NCBI RefSeq assembly: GCF_002117935.1
Contig: NZ_BDJE01000025.1
Location: forward strand, 62,001 to 126,000
From: Nocardioides sp. PD653-B2
Lineage (GTDB): Bacteria; Actinomycetota; Actinomycetes; Propionibacteriales; Nocardioidaceae
Direction of reading: 5' to 3'
Length of the DNA stretch: 64,000 nucleotides
Positions 53,694 through 62,058 of this stretch are shown one piece after another. How positions within the stretch are numbered: the stretch's first letter is position 1; each line of letters starts with the position of its first letter. The position numbers and the translations under genes were made by a program. The notes beneath the pieces are model-generated. The model worked only from the letters and a program-made list of their open reading frames with translations, was not told the origin of the DNA and did not search any database.

Positions 53694-54371
53694 TCAGCCG
53701 GCGGCCGCCCGGAGTGCCTCCTCGAGGTGCTCGAGCAGGTCGGCGGGGTCGTCGTAGACGACGACGGCCCCGGCGTCGAGCAGCTCCGCGCCGCTGTAGC
53801 CCCCGCCCCGGAGGCCGATCGTCGGGATGCCGCGCCGGGCGGCGGCCTCGACGTCCCAGACCGCGTCGCCGACCATGACCGCGCGGGCACCCTCGACCCG
53901 GGCGAGCGCCTCGTCGAGCAAGTCCGGGTCGGGCTTCGACTCCTCGGCGTCCTCGCTGGTGGTCCAGGCGTCGGCGTGCTCGTCGGCGTGCAGCAGCTCG
54001 AGCGCGTGCTTCGCGTGCTTCGGGATGCTGGAGCTGGCCAGGACGACCTCCAGGCCGGCCGACCCGATGGCCGCCAGCAGCCGGCGGGCGCCCTCGAAGA
54101 GCCGGGTCTCGTCGATGATCCGGTCGTACTCCTTCTCCCAGCGGTCCCGCACGTCGTCGCCGTGACGCTCCTCGACGTCGTCGCCGGCGACCGCGGCCAC
54201 CAGCCGGTCGCCGCCCATCCCGATCCGCCGGTGGACGGCGGCGACCGGGACGTGCCGGTCGAGGACGTGCTCGAAGGCGCGTGACCACGCCAGCGCGTGG
54301 TGGTAGTTGGAGTCGAGCAGGGTGCCGTCGATGTCGAAGACCACGGTGTCGAAGGGCCGGTCGGTGCTCAT
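53694..54371 (-). CDS. HAD-superfamily phosphatase
   Basis: A 225-residue phosphoglycolate phosphatase/beta-phosphoglucomutase-like HAD enzyme. Motif I is FDIDGTLLDSN, motif II is VVLASSS, the motif III lysine is in SKPDPDLL and motif IV is MVGDAVWDVEAA. A cap domain lies between I and II. Substrate unknown. ATG 54371; it is divergent from the first MarR gene and convergent with the monooxygenase. Confidence 0.9.
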   Translation of the reverse strand: MSTDRPFDTVVFDIDGTLLDSNYHHALAWSRAFEHVLDRHVPVAAVHRRIGMGGDRLVAAVAGDDVEERHGDDVRDRWEKEYDRIIDETRLFEGARRLLAAIGSAGLEVVLASSSIPKHAKHALELLHADEHADAWTTSEDAEESKPDPDLLDEALARVEGARAVMVGDAVWDVEAAARRGIPTIGLRGGGYSGAELLDAGAVVVYDDPADLLEHLEEALRAAAG

Positions 54372-54455
54372 GCCAGGACGGTGCCCCGCGCGAGGAACAC
54401 CATGCGTCAGCCACCCGACGGGGGTGCGACGACCGGCCGTCTCGCCTACGGTTTA

Positions 54456-54471
54456 TGTGTACGGCTACACA
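54456..54471. promoter_or_regulatory. MarR-type operator upstream of the first MarR-MFS unit
   Basis: TGTGTA-CGGC-TACACA is a perfect 16-bp palindrome 20 bp upstream of the MarR start, overlapping a TTTATGT stretch. Its position suits autoregulation and control of the pump. Confidence 0.7.
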
Positions 54472-54491
54472 CATCTGTCCGGGAGGCCACG

Positions 54492-54980
54492 ATGGCGCAC
54501 GAGCGACTCGAAGACGTGCTGCACGAGGCCTTGACCGAGCTCACCCTGCACGGTGACATCTACCTCGCCGACTTCGCCGAGACGCTCTCGCCCGGCATGG
54601 GGCGCGGCCCGGTCAAGGCACTGTTCAAGCTGAAGCGGCTCGGGCCGCTGCGCGTCAAGGACCTCGCGGTCCAGCTCCGGCTCGACTCGACGACCGTCTC
54701 GCGGCACGTCGACGACCTCGAACGACGGGGGCTCGTCGTCCGCGAGCAGGACTCGACCGACCGACGCGCCGTGCTCGTCCGGCTGTCGCCGCGGGCCGAC
54801 GAGCTCCTCGACGACGCCGAGGTCGAACGGCGCGGCAAGCTCCGCGACGGCCTCGTGGACTGGTCGCCGGGCAATCGGGAGACCTTCGTCCGCCTGCTCA
54901 GCCGTTTCGTCCAGCGAGACGACCTGGCGGCGCACGTCGCCGCCATCACCTACGCCCACCCCGACACGAGGAACCGATGA
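54492..54980 (+). CDS. MarR-family transcriptional regulator
   Basis: A 162-residue winged-helix regulator. Recognition region LRVKDLAVQLRLDSTTVSRHVDDLERRG and wing VREQDSTDRRAVLVRLS. It likely represses itself and the downstream MFS gene until a ligand binds. ATG 54492 has GGGAGG. Its stop overlaps the MFS start in ATGA. Confidence 0.93.
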   Translation: MAHERLEDVLHEALTELTLHGDIYLADFAETLSPGMGRGPVKALFKLKRLGPLRVKDLAVQLRLDSTTVSRHVDDLERRGLVVREQDSTDRRAVLVRLSPRADELLDDAEVERRGKLRDGLVDWSPGNRETFVRLLSRFVQRDDLAAHVAAITYAHPDTRNR

Positions 54981-56452
54981 CCGACCAGCAGACCGACGCC
55001 GCCGCTCACGACGGCCTCCACCCGCCGTCGGGTGCGACCGACGCCGAGGTCGCGGCGCACACCACCCCGGCCCGCGCCCGGCTCGAGCTGATGGTCGTCG
55101 GGTTCGCCGCACTGTCGGTCTCGCTGACCCAGGCCATGCTGATCCCGGTCCTGTCGACGCTGCCCGCCACCCTCGACACGTCGACCGGCAACGTGGAGTG
55201 GCTGCTGACCTCGACGCTCCTGGTCGGCGCCGTGGCCGTGCCTCTCTTCGGCCGGCTCGGCGACATGTTCGGCAAGCGCCGGATGATGCTCGTCGCCATC
55301 GCCGCACTCGTCATCGGCTCCCTGGTCACCTGCTTCACCAGCAACCTCGCCCTGCTGATCGTCGGCCGCGCCATCCAGGGCGCCTCGATGGCCACCATCC
55401 CCCTCGGGATCAGCCTGCTCAGCACCACGCTCCCTCGCGAGCGGGTCGGCTCCGCGATCGCCCTGATCAGCGCCATGCTCGGCGTGGGCGGCGCGCTGGC
55501 CCTGCCGGTCGCGAGCCTGATCGCGGAGCACGCCGACTTCCACGCGCTCTTCTGGGTCACCGCCGTGGGCGGCGTCATCGCGTTCGTCAGCGTCCTGCTG
55601 GTGGTCCCCGAGTCCCCGAACCGCAGCGGCGGTCGGGTCGACCTCGTCGGCGCGTTCCTGCTCAGCGCCACCCTCGTGTCGCTCCTGCTGCCGCTCGCCC
55701 AGACGGCGGCCTGGGGTTGGGGCTCGGCCCGGGTGATCGGCCTGCTCGTCCTGTCGCTGGTGCTGCTCGTCCTCTTCGGCTGGTCGCAGACCCGGATCCG
55801 GCAGCCGTTGGTCGACCTGGTCGCCCTGCGCCGGCGACCGATCGTGCTGACGAACGTCGCCTCGATCCTCTTCGGCTTCGCGCTGTTCGCGTCGATGATC
55901 GGCACGGCCGGCTACGTGCAGGCTCCGGAGGCGACCGGCTACGGGTTCGGCGCCTCGATCCTGACGAGTGGCCTGGTGATGCTCCCGAGCGGCCTGATGA
56001 TGCTCTTCTTCGCCCCGGTCGCCGCGCGGCTGATCCGGCTCCGCGGAGCGCCGCAGACCCTCGCGATCGGCGCCGTGGTCGTCGGCTGCAGCTGGATCGT
56101 GCGGATCGTGTTCACCGACTCGATCTGGTGGGTGGTGCTGGGCGGTGTCGTGCTCGGCATCGGCATCGGCGTCGGGTACGCCGCGATGCCGACCCTCATC
56201 AACGAGCACACGCCTCCCGACGAGCTCGCCGCCGCCAACGGCCTGAACACCCTGGCCCGCAGCATCGGCACGTCCCTGGCGAGCGCGGTCGGCGGCAGCA
56301 TCCTGGCCGCGGCCACGATCGACCTGGGCGGGTTCGAGGTGCCGACGCTGACGTCCTACCGGGTGCTGTTCGACATGTGCGTGGCCGCGGCGTTCATCGC
56401 CGCGGCTCTCGCGCTCACCATCCCGAAGGAGCGCGCCGAGAGCACCATGTAG
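54977..56452 (+). CDS. MFS drug transporter, DHA2 (14-TM) type
   Basis: A 491-residue exporter with about 14 helices. The motif A loop is GRLGDMFGKRRMML and motif C-like sequence is GVGGALALPVAS. DHA2 pumps export drugs and cations by proton antiport. ATG 54977 overlaps the marR stop, so co-expression is clear. The next MarR-MFS unit follows at once with its own operator. Confidence 0.92.
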   Translation: MTDQQTDAAAHDGLHPPSGATDAEVAAHTTPARARLELMVVGFAALSVSLTQAMLIPVLSTLPATLDTSTGNVEWLLTSTLLVGAVAVPLFGRLGDMFGKRRMMLVAIAALVIGSLVTCFTSNLALLIVGRAIQGASMATIPLGISLLSTTLPRERVGSAIALISAMLGVGGALALPVASLIAEHADFHALFWVTAVGGVIAFVSVLLVVPESPNRSGGRVDLVGAFLLSATLVSLLLPLAQTAAWGWGSARVIGLLVLSLVLLVLFGWSQTRIRQPLVDLVALRRRPIVLTNVASILFGFALFASMIGTAGYVQAPEATGYGFGASILTSGLVMLPSGLMMLFFAPVAARLIRLRGAPQTLAIGAVVVGCSWIVRIVFTDSIWWVVLGGVVLGIGIGVGYAAMPTLINEHTPPDELAAANGLNTLARSIGTSLASAVGGSILAAATIDLGGFEVPTLTSYRVLFDMCVAAAFIAAALALTIPKERAESTM

Positions 56453-56478
56453 TCAGTCTGACTTATCAGTTAGACTGA
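56453..56478. promoter_or_regulatory. Operator of the second MarR-MFS unit, overlapping a leaderless promoter
   Basis: 11-bp arms (56453-56463 and 56468-56478) with one mismatched pair around TATC. A TAGACT -10 (56471-56476) lies inside the right arm, 6 bp before the MarR ATG at 56483. A repressor bound here would block the -10 directly. Confidence 0.75.
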
Positions 56479-56482
56479 TCGT

Positions 56483-56923
56483 ATGTCCGATGCTCCCACC
56501 CCCGAGTCCGTAGCGCTCGCCCTCCAGGAGAGCCTGAGCCTGCTGGTGCGCCGGCTGCGCCAGGTCCGAGTGCCCGGCAGCCTCAGCCAGCCGGAGAGCC
56601 AGGCCCTGGCCAAGCTGGTCCGCGAGGAGCCGATGACGTCGGCCGACCTGGCCCGGGCCGAGAACATCAGCGCCCAGTCGATGGGCGCGATCGTCGCGGC
56701 GCTCGAGTCGCAGCAGCTCGTCGAGCGGCACCGGGACCCGGGCGACGGGCGGCGGATGCTGCTGGTCCCGACCGCGGCCGGGCGGCGCCGGGCCGAGGAC
56801 AAGCGGACCGCCCGCGGCGAGCAGATCGCCCGCGCGCTGACGTCCGACTTCTCCGACGACGACCTCGCCCGCCTCCTTCAGGCCGCCCCCCTGCTCGAAC
56901 GGCTGGCGCGCACCCTCTCGTGA
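56483..56923 (+). CDS. MarR-family transcriptional regulator
   Basis: A 146-residue regulator. The recognition helix region is MTSADLARAENISAQSMGAI and the wing is VERHRDPGDGRRMLL. ATG 56483 is 6 bp after TAGACT with no ribosome binding site, so the mRNA appears leaderless. The stop overlaps the next MFS gene's GTG. Likely autoregulated through the palindrome at 56453-56478. Confidence 0.93.
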   Translation: MSDAPTPESVALALQESLSLLVRRLRQVRVPGSLSQPESQALAKLVREEPMTSADLARAENISAQSMGAIVAALESQQLVERHRDPGDGRRMLLVPTAAGRRRAEDKRTARGEQIARALTSDFSDDDLARLLQAAPLLERLARTLS

Positions 56924-58311
56924 CCACGACAGCCTCTCCGACCACCTTCGACCGGCGCCTGGTCGCGCCGATGGTGCTGGGGTCGATCCTCAACCCGGTC
57001 AACTCCTCGATCATCGCGGTCTCGCTCATCCCGATCGGCCGCGCCTTCGGCGCCGCGCCGTCGCGGACCGCGTGGCTCGTGTCCGCGCTCTACCTGGCGA
57101 CCGCCGTCGGCCAGCCGGTCGTCGGCCGGCTGATCGACGTGCTCGGTCCGCGCCGCGTCTACCTGGTCGCCACCGCGATGGTCGGGATCGCCGGCGTGAT
57201 CGGGCTGGTGGCCCAGGACCTCGGCACCCTGGTCGGCGCCCGGGTCCTGCTCGGCCTGGGCACCTGCGCGGGCTACCCGGCGTCGATGTACCTCATCCGG
57301 AGCGAGGCCCGCCGCACCGGCCAGGACAGCCCGGCCGCCATCCTCACCGTCCTCGCGGTCTCGGCCCAGACGATCGCGGTCCTGGGTCCGTCCCTCGGCG
57401 GCTTCCTGATCGGCGTCGGCGGCTGGCGCAGCACCTTTGCCGTCAACATCCCCCTGTCGCTCGCCTGCCTCTGGCTGGGGAGCCGGCGGCTGCCTCGGGC
57501 CGAGCCCGTCCGGGCCGTCCGCGAGGAGGGGCCACGGCCGCGCTACGACGTGGGCGGCGTCGTCCTCTTCACCGCGACCCTCGTCGCGGGCCTGCTCTTC
57601 TTGATGGAGGACCGGCTCGAGCTGTGGCCGCTGGCCGTGGTCGCCGTCCTCGTCGGCGCTGCCTTCGTCGTCGTCGAGCTGCGGGTGTCGGACCCGTTCA
57701 TCGACCTGCGCCTGCTGGCCGGCAACGCACCGCTGGTCGCGACGTACGCCCGGAGCCTGCTCACGGCCGTCGTCAGCTACACCTTCCTGTACGGCTTCAC
57801 CCAGTGGCTGCAGGACGGGCGCGGCCTCACGCCGTCGCAGTCCGGCCTGATCCTGATCCCGGTCTTCGGCACCGCGATCCTGGTCTCGGCGACCACCGGC
57901 CGCCGACCGGAGATCCGCGGCAAGCTGGTGGTCGGCGCGCTGTTCCAGGTGACCGCCTGCGTGCTGCTGCTCGCTGTCGCGGGCGACTCCCCCGTATGGT
58001 TCCTCGTCGTCATCGCCCTCGTCCTCGGGGTGCCCCAGGGGCTGCTCAGCCTCGCGAACCAGAACGCGGTCTACCACCAGGCCGACCCCGAGCGGGTCGC
58101 CTCGTCGGCCGGCCTGCTGCGCACCGCGACGTACCTCGGCGCGATCCTGGCGGCCGCCGCCAACGGGGTGTTCCTCCACGACGGGGCGACGACCTCCGGG
58201 ATGCACCACCTGGCGTTCTTCGCCGTCGTCGTCTCCGCGCTCATGCTCATCGCCACCGTTGCCGACCGTTCGCTCGGCGCGGTCGGCCGACCCACCACCC
58301 AGGAGAGCTGA
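56920..58311 (+). CDS. MFS transporter
   Basis: A 463-residue protein of the DHA2-like group with about 12-14 helices. Motif A region GRLIDVLGPRRVYLVA; motif C region SLGGFLIGVGGWRS. Substrate unknown; probably an exporter regulated by the upstream MarR. GTG 56920 overlaps the marR stop (GTGA), and its stop overlaps the isochorismatase start (TGATG), giving one operon. Confidence 0.9.
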   Translation: MTTTASPTTFDRRLVAPMVLGSILNPVNSSIIAVSLIPIGRAFGAAPSRTAWLVSALYLATAVGQPVVGRLIDVLGPRRVYLVATAMVGIAGVIGLVAQDLGTLVGARVLLGLGTCAGYPASMYLIRSEARRTGQDSPAAILTVLAVSAQTIAVLGPSLGGFLIGVGGWRSTFAVNIPLSLACLWLGSRRLPRAEPVRAVREEGPRPRYDVGGVVLFTATLVAGLLFLMEDRLELWPLAVVAVLVGAAFVVVELRVSDPFIDLRLLAGNAPLVATYARSLLTAVVSYTFLYGFTQWLQDGRGLTPSQSGLILIPVFGTAILVSATTGRRPEIRGKLVVGALFQVTACVLLLAVAGDSPVWFLVVIALVLGVPQGLLSLANQNAVYHQADPERVASSAGLLRTATYLGAILAAAANGVFLHDGATTSGMHHLAFFAVVVSALMLIATVADRSLGAVGRPTTQES

Positions 58312-58883
58312 TGCCCCTCACCACCCTCGACCCCCGGACCGCCCTCGTGGTCGTCGACCTCCAGCACGGCGTCGTCACCACACCCACCGCCCACCCGATG
58401 GGCGACGTGGTGGCCCGGTCGGCCGCGCTCGCCGCGGCGTTCCGCGACCGCGGGCTGCCGGTCGTGCTGGCCAACGTCACCGGCCTCGCGCCGGGTCGCA
58501 CCGACGCCCAGCAGTCCGGTCCGTCACGTCCGCCTCGCCCGCCCGGCTGGGCCGAGCTGGTCGCCGAGCTCGCGGTGAGCGACGCCGACCTGCTCGTGAC
58601 CAAGCAACGCTGGGGCGCCTTCATCGGGACGTCGCTGCACGAGCGCCTCCAGGAGCTCGGCGTCACCCAGGTGGTCCTCACCGGGGTGGCGACCAGCGCC
58701 GGCGTCGAGTCGACCGCACGCTCGGCGTACGACCACGGCTACCACGTCGTGCTCGTCACGGACGCGATGACCGACCGGAGCGCCGAGGCCCACGACCACA
58801 GCGTGGAGCGGGTCTTCCCGCGGCTCGGCGAGACCACGACCACCGCCGAGGTCCTGGCCGGGCTCCGTCCCGCTGCACCCTGA
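58311..58883 (+). CDS. Isochorismatase-like hydrolase without the usual catalytic cysteine
   Basis: A 190-residue alpha/beta hydrolase of the isochorismatase-like family. The catalytic Asp is in ALVVVDLQHG and the Lys is in LLVTKQRWGAF. The usual Cys position reads LTGVATSAGVESTARSA (Gly in place of Cys), so it is unlikely to be a nicotinamidase-type amidase. Gly occurs here in true isochorismatases and in other actinobacterial members. ATG 58311 overlaps the MFS stop and follows AGGAGAG. Confidence 0.88.
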   Translation: MPLTTLDPRTALVVVDLQHGVVTTPTAHPMGDVVARSAALAAAFRDRGLPVVLANVTGLAPGRTDAQQSGPSRPPRPPGWAELVAELAVSDADLLVTKQRWGAFIGTSLHERLQELGVTQVVLTGVATSAGVESTARSAYDHGYHVVLVTDAMTDRSAEAHDHSVERVFPRLGETTTTAEVLAGLRPAAP

Positions 58884-58928
58884 TCGCCCGCCGGGCGGTG
58901 GACGGGTGGCAGCGCGCGGGCCGGCGGG

Positions 58929-59939
58929 TCAGAAGCGCTTGACGAACTCCGCGGCGTCCTCGATCGGACGGAACCCCATCCGCTCGTTGATGGCGACCAT
59001 GTAGTCGTTGGTCTCGGCGTTCTGGGTGGTCACGAGGGTGAGGTCGCTGCGTGCGGCCTGGACCGCACGGAGGTTGACCGCCTTGGTGGCCAGGCCGAGC
59101 TGGTGGCCGCGGTGCTCCCGGTGCACGAAGGTGCCCCACTGGTAGACCTCGGTGCTCTCCTTCAGCGGGAAGGCGAGCGTGGTCTGCGCGGCCACCTGCC
59201 GGTCCGGCGTCAGGGCGAGCGTCTCGTAGCGGGCGCGGCCCATCGCGTTCGTGGTGGCGACCAGCTCGGCGTACCGCTGCGGCGTGACCGCCTCCTCCTC
59301 GAAGTCGACCGCGCCCGTCGGAGCGTCCACCGCGAGCTGGCCGAGCAGCACGCACAGCGACGCGACGAGGTCGTCGGGCACCGCGTCGACGTACGTCTCG
59401 ATCGTGTAGCCCTCGTGGCGCGGTGCGGCCTCGTCGATCCACCCCTGGATCTGCTCGTCGGGGACGGGGAGCGTCAGGTGGCGGACCACCTCGACGTTGG
59501 AGAGCTCGAAGCCGCAGGCCTCGGCGAACAGCCGGTGCGGGTGCCCCTCGCGCCGGCCGGCGGGGATCTTGGTGTCGCCCATGATCAGCGCCCGGCCGTC
59601 GTCGCGCGCGACCCGCTCGACCCGCTCGGCCAGCGCGCGGCCGATGCCGCGCCGCCGGTCGGGCACGTCCACGTCGAGGTGGAACCACGCCTTGTCGGTG
59701 TTGTCGAGCAGGAACGACCACAGCACGGCGTTGCCGACCATGCGATCGCCGTCGTACGCCGCGAAGAGCTCCTGCCGCTCGCCGCTGTCGGGCGAGCGGA
59801 ACCCACCGAGGAACTCCTCGAAGCTCCAGAAGGGTGCGTCCGGGCGGCCGAGCAGCTCGCTGCGGCGGTTCAGCTCGTAGAACTCGCGCATCAGCGCGTC
59901 GTCGGCCAGGGCCGTCTCGTCGAGCGCGTGGATCTCCAT
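58929..59939 (-). CDS. Double GNAT-domain N-acetyltransferase
   Basis: A 336-residue protein with two GNAT folds. The first acetyl-CoA site is DVPDRRRGIGRALAERV; the second is VHREHRGHQLGLATKAVNLR, with a typical NERMGFRP C-terminus. Tandem GNAT proteins can act on antibiotics or peptides; substrate unknown. ATG 59939 is 8 bp after a TAGCCT hexamer. Convergent with the isochorismatase-like gene. Confidence 0.9.
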   Translation of the reverse strand: MEIHALDETALADDALMREFYELNRRSELLGRPDAPFWSFEEFLGGFRSPDSGERQELFAAYDGDRMVGNAVLWSFLLDNTDKAWFHLDVDVPDRRRGIGRALAERVERVARDDGRALIMGDTKIPAGRREGHPHRLFAEACGFELSNVEVVRHLTLPVPDEQIQGWIDEAAPRHEGYTIETYVDAVPDDLVASLCVLLGQLAVDAPTGAVDFEEEAVTPQRYAELVATTNAMGRARYETLALTPDRQVAAQTTLAFPLKESTEVYQWGTFVHREHRGHQLGLATKAVNLRAVQAARSDLTLVTTQNAETNDYMVAINERMGFRPIEDAAEFVKRF

Positions 59940-60046
59940 GACCCACGAGGCTAGGCCGGGGCGCGGGCCGCCGACACCGGTTTTCCGCGCGGCCGGCGGT
60001 GAATCGGGTTGACGTACGGGCGCCGCTGCCACCGAATGGTGTCGTG

Positions 60047-60604
60047 GTGACACCTCGGACGGTCGTGCTGGTCGAGGGCGACAGCGACCGGCTGGCCCTG
60101 CACGCGGTTGCCGCTCGGCACGGCAGGGACCTCGCCGCCGAGGGCATCGATGTGGTGCCGATGGGCGGGATCACCAACACGCGCACCTTCGCCTCGCACT
60201 ACGGGCCGCGCGGACTCGGTGTCCGCCTCGCCGGGCTGTACGACGCACCCGAGGAGGCCTTCGTGCGGGGCGGCCTGGCCGCAGCGGGCTTCCCCACCGC
60301 CCTCGAGCCCGGAGGCCTCCAGCGCCTGGGCTTCTTCACGTGCACCGCGAACCTGGAGGACGAGCTGATCCGGGCCCTCGGCACGAAGGCCGTCGAGGAC
60401 GTCATCGAGGCGGCCGGCGAGGCGCGGTCCCTGCAGCTGCTGGCCGGCATGCCCGCCCAGCGCGGGTGGACCCGCGAGGCGCTGCTGCACCGCTTCATGG
60501 GATCCCAGTCGGGCCGCAAGGCGCGGTACGCGACGCTGCTGGTCGAGGCATTGGAGCCCGGGCAGGTGCCCGCGCCGCTGGCGGCGCTGCTGGCCTGGGT
60601 GTGA
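60047..60604 (+). CDS. Stand-alone TOPRIM-domain protein, OLD-nuclease-like
   Basis: A 185-residue protein. The TOPRIM glutamate is in TVVLVEGDSDRLALHAVA near the start; a later DLAAEG-x-DVVPMGG and LYDAPEE region may supply acidic residues. It resembles the C-terminal TOPRIM of OLD-family endonucleases but has no ATPase domain. GTG 60047 was chosen; GTG 60044 is adjacent and no ribosome binding site is clear. The start lies in a GGTGTC-N5-GACACC palindrome. Confidence 0.7.
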   Translation: MTPRTVVLVEGDSDRLALHAVAARHGRDLAAEGIDVVPMGGITNTRTFASHYGPRGLGVRLAGLYDAPEEAFVRGGLAAAGFPTALEPGGLQRLGFFTCTANLEDELIRALGTKAVEDVIEAAGEARSLQLLAGMPAQRGWTREALLHRFMGSQSGRKARYATLLVEALEPGQVPAPLAALLAWV

Positions 60605-60648
60605 GTGAGCCGGGCGGCCTGCCCAACCGCGTCTGGCACCATCGGACC

Positions 60649-60933
60649 GTGCCCGGGACACGTCCACTGGTCTTTCTGTCGCCCCTGGTCGGCGCGGTGC
60701 TGGTCGTCGCCGCCTACCGCCTGGGGTATGACGCCGAAGCCGGCTCGCGGGCTGGGGCAGAGCCGACGCTGGCCGGAGCCTGGGTGGCCGGACCCTTCGT
60801 CGTGCTCTTGTGCGCGCAGGTCAGCTGCGCGGTCGGGATGTACGTCACCACCTCGGCCCGGGCTCGCGCGCTGTGCGCGGCAGGGGCGGCGGGTCTCCTG
60901 CTCGTGGGCCTCGTCCGGTTCTGGCTGATCTGA
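60649..60933 (+). CDS. Small membrane protein
   Basis: A 94-residue protein with three hydrophobic segments (~6-24, 43-61, 72-91) and Arg-rich loops. No family recognised. GTG 60649 is preceded by CACCAT 6 bp upstream, a possible -10 for leaderless expression. It follows the TOPRIM gene by 44 bp. Confidence 0.6.
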   Translation: MPGTRPLVFLSPLVGAVLVVAAYRLGYDAEAGSRAGAEPTLAGAWVAGPFVVLLCAQVSCAVGMYVTTSARARALCAAGAAGLLLVGLVRFWLI

Positions 60934-60970
60934 GCCGTCGCGTCGGCCGCACGACGATCGACCGGGTCGA

Positions 60971-61155
60971 GCACGCCGGCAGGGATCGCCGAGCCGTCGC
61001 TGCGCGACAGGCCGCCGTCGCCACGCGACAGGCGGTCAGGGGTTGCGGCACGCCGGCGGGGATCGCCGAGCCGTCGCTGCGCGACAGGCCGCCGTCGCCA
61101 CGCGACAGGCGGTCAGGGGTTGCGGCACGCCGGCGGCGATCGCCGAGCCGTCGCT
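60971..61155. repeat. 77-bp tandem repeat, about 2.4 copies
   Basis: Units begin at 60971, 61048 and 61125 (the third covers 31 bp). The first two differ at very few positions. The 77-bp period is not a multiple of 3, so it is not coding. Each unit contains the nonamer GCGACAGGC twice. It lies between a small membrane-protein gene and tRNA-Ala, and is unrelated to the palindromic 77-bp elements. Confidence 0.9.
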
Positions 61156-61221
61156 ACCGCACGGAGCGGGCGCTGCGCGCCGGGGATGCGGGACCGACGG
61201 CTCGGCTCGGTCCACACGCTC

Positions 61222-61264
61222 GAAGGGCCGGTTCCCAGCGCTGTGCGCTGTGAACCGGCCCTTC
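61222..61264. terminator. Hairpin downstream of tRNA-Ala
   Basis: 13-bp perfect stem (61222-61234 with 61252-61264) whose loop contains a nested CAGCGC/GCGCTG stem. It lies just past the 3' end of the minus-strand tRNA; the T-tract is weak (CTTCTCTC on plus), so it may work in both directions. Confidence 0.65.
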
Positions 61265-61271
61265 TCTCGTG

Positions 61272-61344
61272 TGGAGCTGAGGGGACTCGAACCCCTGACC
61301 CCCTGCATGCCATGCAGGTGCGCTACCAGCTGCGCCACAGCCCC
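61272..61344 (-). tRNA. tRNA-Ala (anticodon GGC)
   Basis: 73 nt. The acceptor stem GGGGCTG/CAGCTCC contains the G3-U70 wobble pair that defines alanine identity. The anticodon loop is ATGGCAT (anticodon GGC), the T-loop is GGTTCGAGTCC and the D arm carries AGCTGGTAGCGC. The discriminator is A. CCA is not encoded. Confidence 0.98.
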
Positions 61345-61422
61345 ATTGCCTGCCCGCAGCAGCGGGTGAACAACTCGCGGAATACTAGCCAACTGCCCCG
61401 CACGATGCGAAATCGGGGTCCG

Positions 61423-62058
61423 TCAGGAGCCCGCGACCCGGTTGTAGGCCACCAGTCGCAGCGGGGCGCCGGTCTCGGCCTGGTCCAGCTCGACCCAGGC
61501 GCAGTTGTCGAGGCCGTGCAGCACCGCGCGCTCGGTGAGGGGCATGCCGAGCAGCACCGGGACGGCGTCACGGATCGCGGCGCCGTGCGACACGGCGACC
61601 GCGGTCTCGCCCGCGCCGATCGAGCCGAGCAGCTCGTGCACGGCGGCGACGACCCGGCCGGAGACCTCCTCGGCGGTCTCGCCTCCCGGGACGACGTCGA
61701 AGTTGCCACCCCGGAACGCCGCGAACTCCTCCGGCGCGACGGCGGCGTAGTCGGCGTGGGTCAGACCCTGGCGGTCGGCCAGGAAGTACTCGCGCAGGCG
61801 GGCGTCGTACGTCGGCTCGAGGCCGGTCTCCTTCGCGACGTACGCCGCGGTGTCGCGGGCCCGGACGCTGTCGGAGGACCACAGCGCCACCGGCGCCAGC
61901 GCGGCGATCGCCGGCGCGACGTCGGCCGCCTGCCGGTGGCCGGTCGCGTCGAGCTCGGCGTCGAGCTGGCCCTGGACGCGCAGGGCGGCGTTCCAGGCGG
62001 TCTGCCCATGGCGGAGCAGGATCAGGCGACGGGCTCCGGCGAGCGGGTCAGCGCTCAT
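61423..62058 (-). CDS. Histidine phosphatase family protein (phosphoglycerate mutase-like)
   Basis: A 211-residue phosphatase. The catalytic histidine is in LLRHGQTAWN, with a second histidine in AVAVSHGAAIRD and the Glu-type GGETAEEV. It may dephosphorylate a sugar phosphate or nucleotide; in Actinobacteria a relative follows rsfS in many genomes. ATG 62058 lies inside the rsfS 3' end (11-bp overlap). Confidence 0.9.
   Translation of the reverse strand: MSADPLAGARRLILLRHGQTAWNAALRVQGQLDAELDATGHRQAADVAPAIAALAPVALWSSDSVRARDTAAYVAKETGLEPTYDARLREYFLADRQGLTHADYAAVAPEEFAAFRGGNFDVVPGGETAEEVSGRVVAAVHELLGSIGAGETAVAVSHGAAIRDAVPVLLGMPLTERAVLHGLDNCAWVELDQAETGAPLRLVAYNRVAGS

Noticed and set aside
60971..61155. 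CRISPR array
   Set aside because: The repeat is 77 bp and adjacent units touch without spacers; no cas genes are present.
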